Shown: in pieces, positions 63,950 through 64,000 of the stretch
Numbering within the stretch: position 1 is the stretch's first letter
Layout: every line of letters begins with the position of its first letter
NCBI RefSeq assembly: GCF_000723885.1
Contig: NZ_CCDG010000086.1
Location: forward strand, 1-64,000
Length of the DNA: 64,000 nucleotides
Reading direction: 5' to 3'
From: Paenibacillus camerounensis
GTDB taxonomy: Bacteria > Bacillota > Bacilli > Paenibacillales > Paenibacillaceae
The notes under the pieces: model-generated
Databases searched by the model: none
What the model saw: only the letters and a program-made list of their open reading frames with translations
Told to the model about the DNA's origin: nothing
Program-made: the position numbers and the translations under genes

Positions 63950-64000
63950 CATTTATCGGAATTGCGAAATTCCACTTATATCACTGTGAATTATCAGGTA

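Overview
The window looks like chromosomal DNA of a Paenibacillus-type Firmicute. Coding DNA is GC-balanced to GC-rich while intergenic spacers are AT-rich. Most genes have strong AGGAGG-type ribosome binding sites, and GTG/TTG starts are common. The content is typical of soil Paenibacillus: lipoprotein-dependent sugar ABC transporters, AraC-family regulators, and many intracellular glycoside hydrolases. No rRNA, tRNA, insertion sequence, prophage or CRISPR array was recognised. The genus is inferred from style and content, not from a marker gene.

Region 1 (1-17.7 kb) is a scattered set of carbohydrate genes. It holds a GH2 glycosidase with a C-terminal 10-residue repeat tract, a large DUF5107-TPR protein, an orphan sugar-binding lipoprotein between two AraC regulators, a low-GC acetyltransferase behind a 780-bp non-coding stretch, two GH43 arabinosidase/xylosidase-type enzymes, a Gfo/Idh/MocA oxidoreductase with a ThuA-like protein, and another AraC regulator.

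Region 2 (17.8-25 kb) is a tightly overlapping minus-strand operon: metallo-amidohydrolase, DgaE-like PLP ammonia-lyase, DgaF-like KDGP aldolase, PfkB sugar-acid kinase and GntR regulator. It looks like an aminosugar-acid (glucosaminate-type) catabolic route without its usual PTS. A membrane-anchored AraC sensor-regulator diverges from it.

Region 3 (25-39.6 kb) is an alpha-mannoside/N-glycan utilisation locus. One operon encodes two permeases, a binding lipoprotein, GH3, GH38 and GH130; a second GH38 and a GH125 diverge from it. A CcpA-type cre sequence lies in the divergent region.

Region 4 (39.8-43.3 kb) holds a LacI regulator, a GH1 6-phospho-beta-glucosidase and a HAD phosphatase. The two enzyme genes share a TTGACA-linked LacI-like operator, which suggests a small regulon.

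Region 5 (43.4-52.3 kb) is housekeeping or envelope related: a DUF2339/DUF3999 membrane pair, a small P-loop kinase-like protein, a methyltransferase, a zinc-ribbon protein, a CPBP protease whose C-terminus is supplied by a dispersed repeat, an HD phosphohydrolase and a PspC/PspA pair.

Region 6 (52.4-63.8 kb) is a long minus-strand operon led by a LysR regulator. It carries an acetyltransferase, a cystine-type ABC transporter, two flavin monooxygenases, two M20 deacylases, a covalent-FAD amine oxidase and a DinB protein. It resembles the Bacillus subtilis ytmI(cmo)/yxe operons for salvaging sulfur from S-modified cysteines, with an amine oxidase and a DinB protein added.

The strongest leads are the two-hairpin dispersed repeat (5909-6007 and 50127-50227), the shared LacI operator, the expanded cysteine-salvage operon, the PTS-less Dga operon, and the minisatellite inside the GH2 gene.
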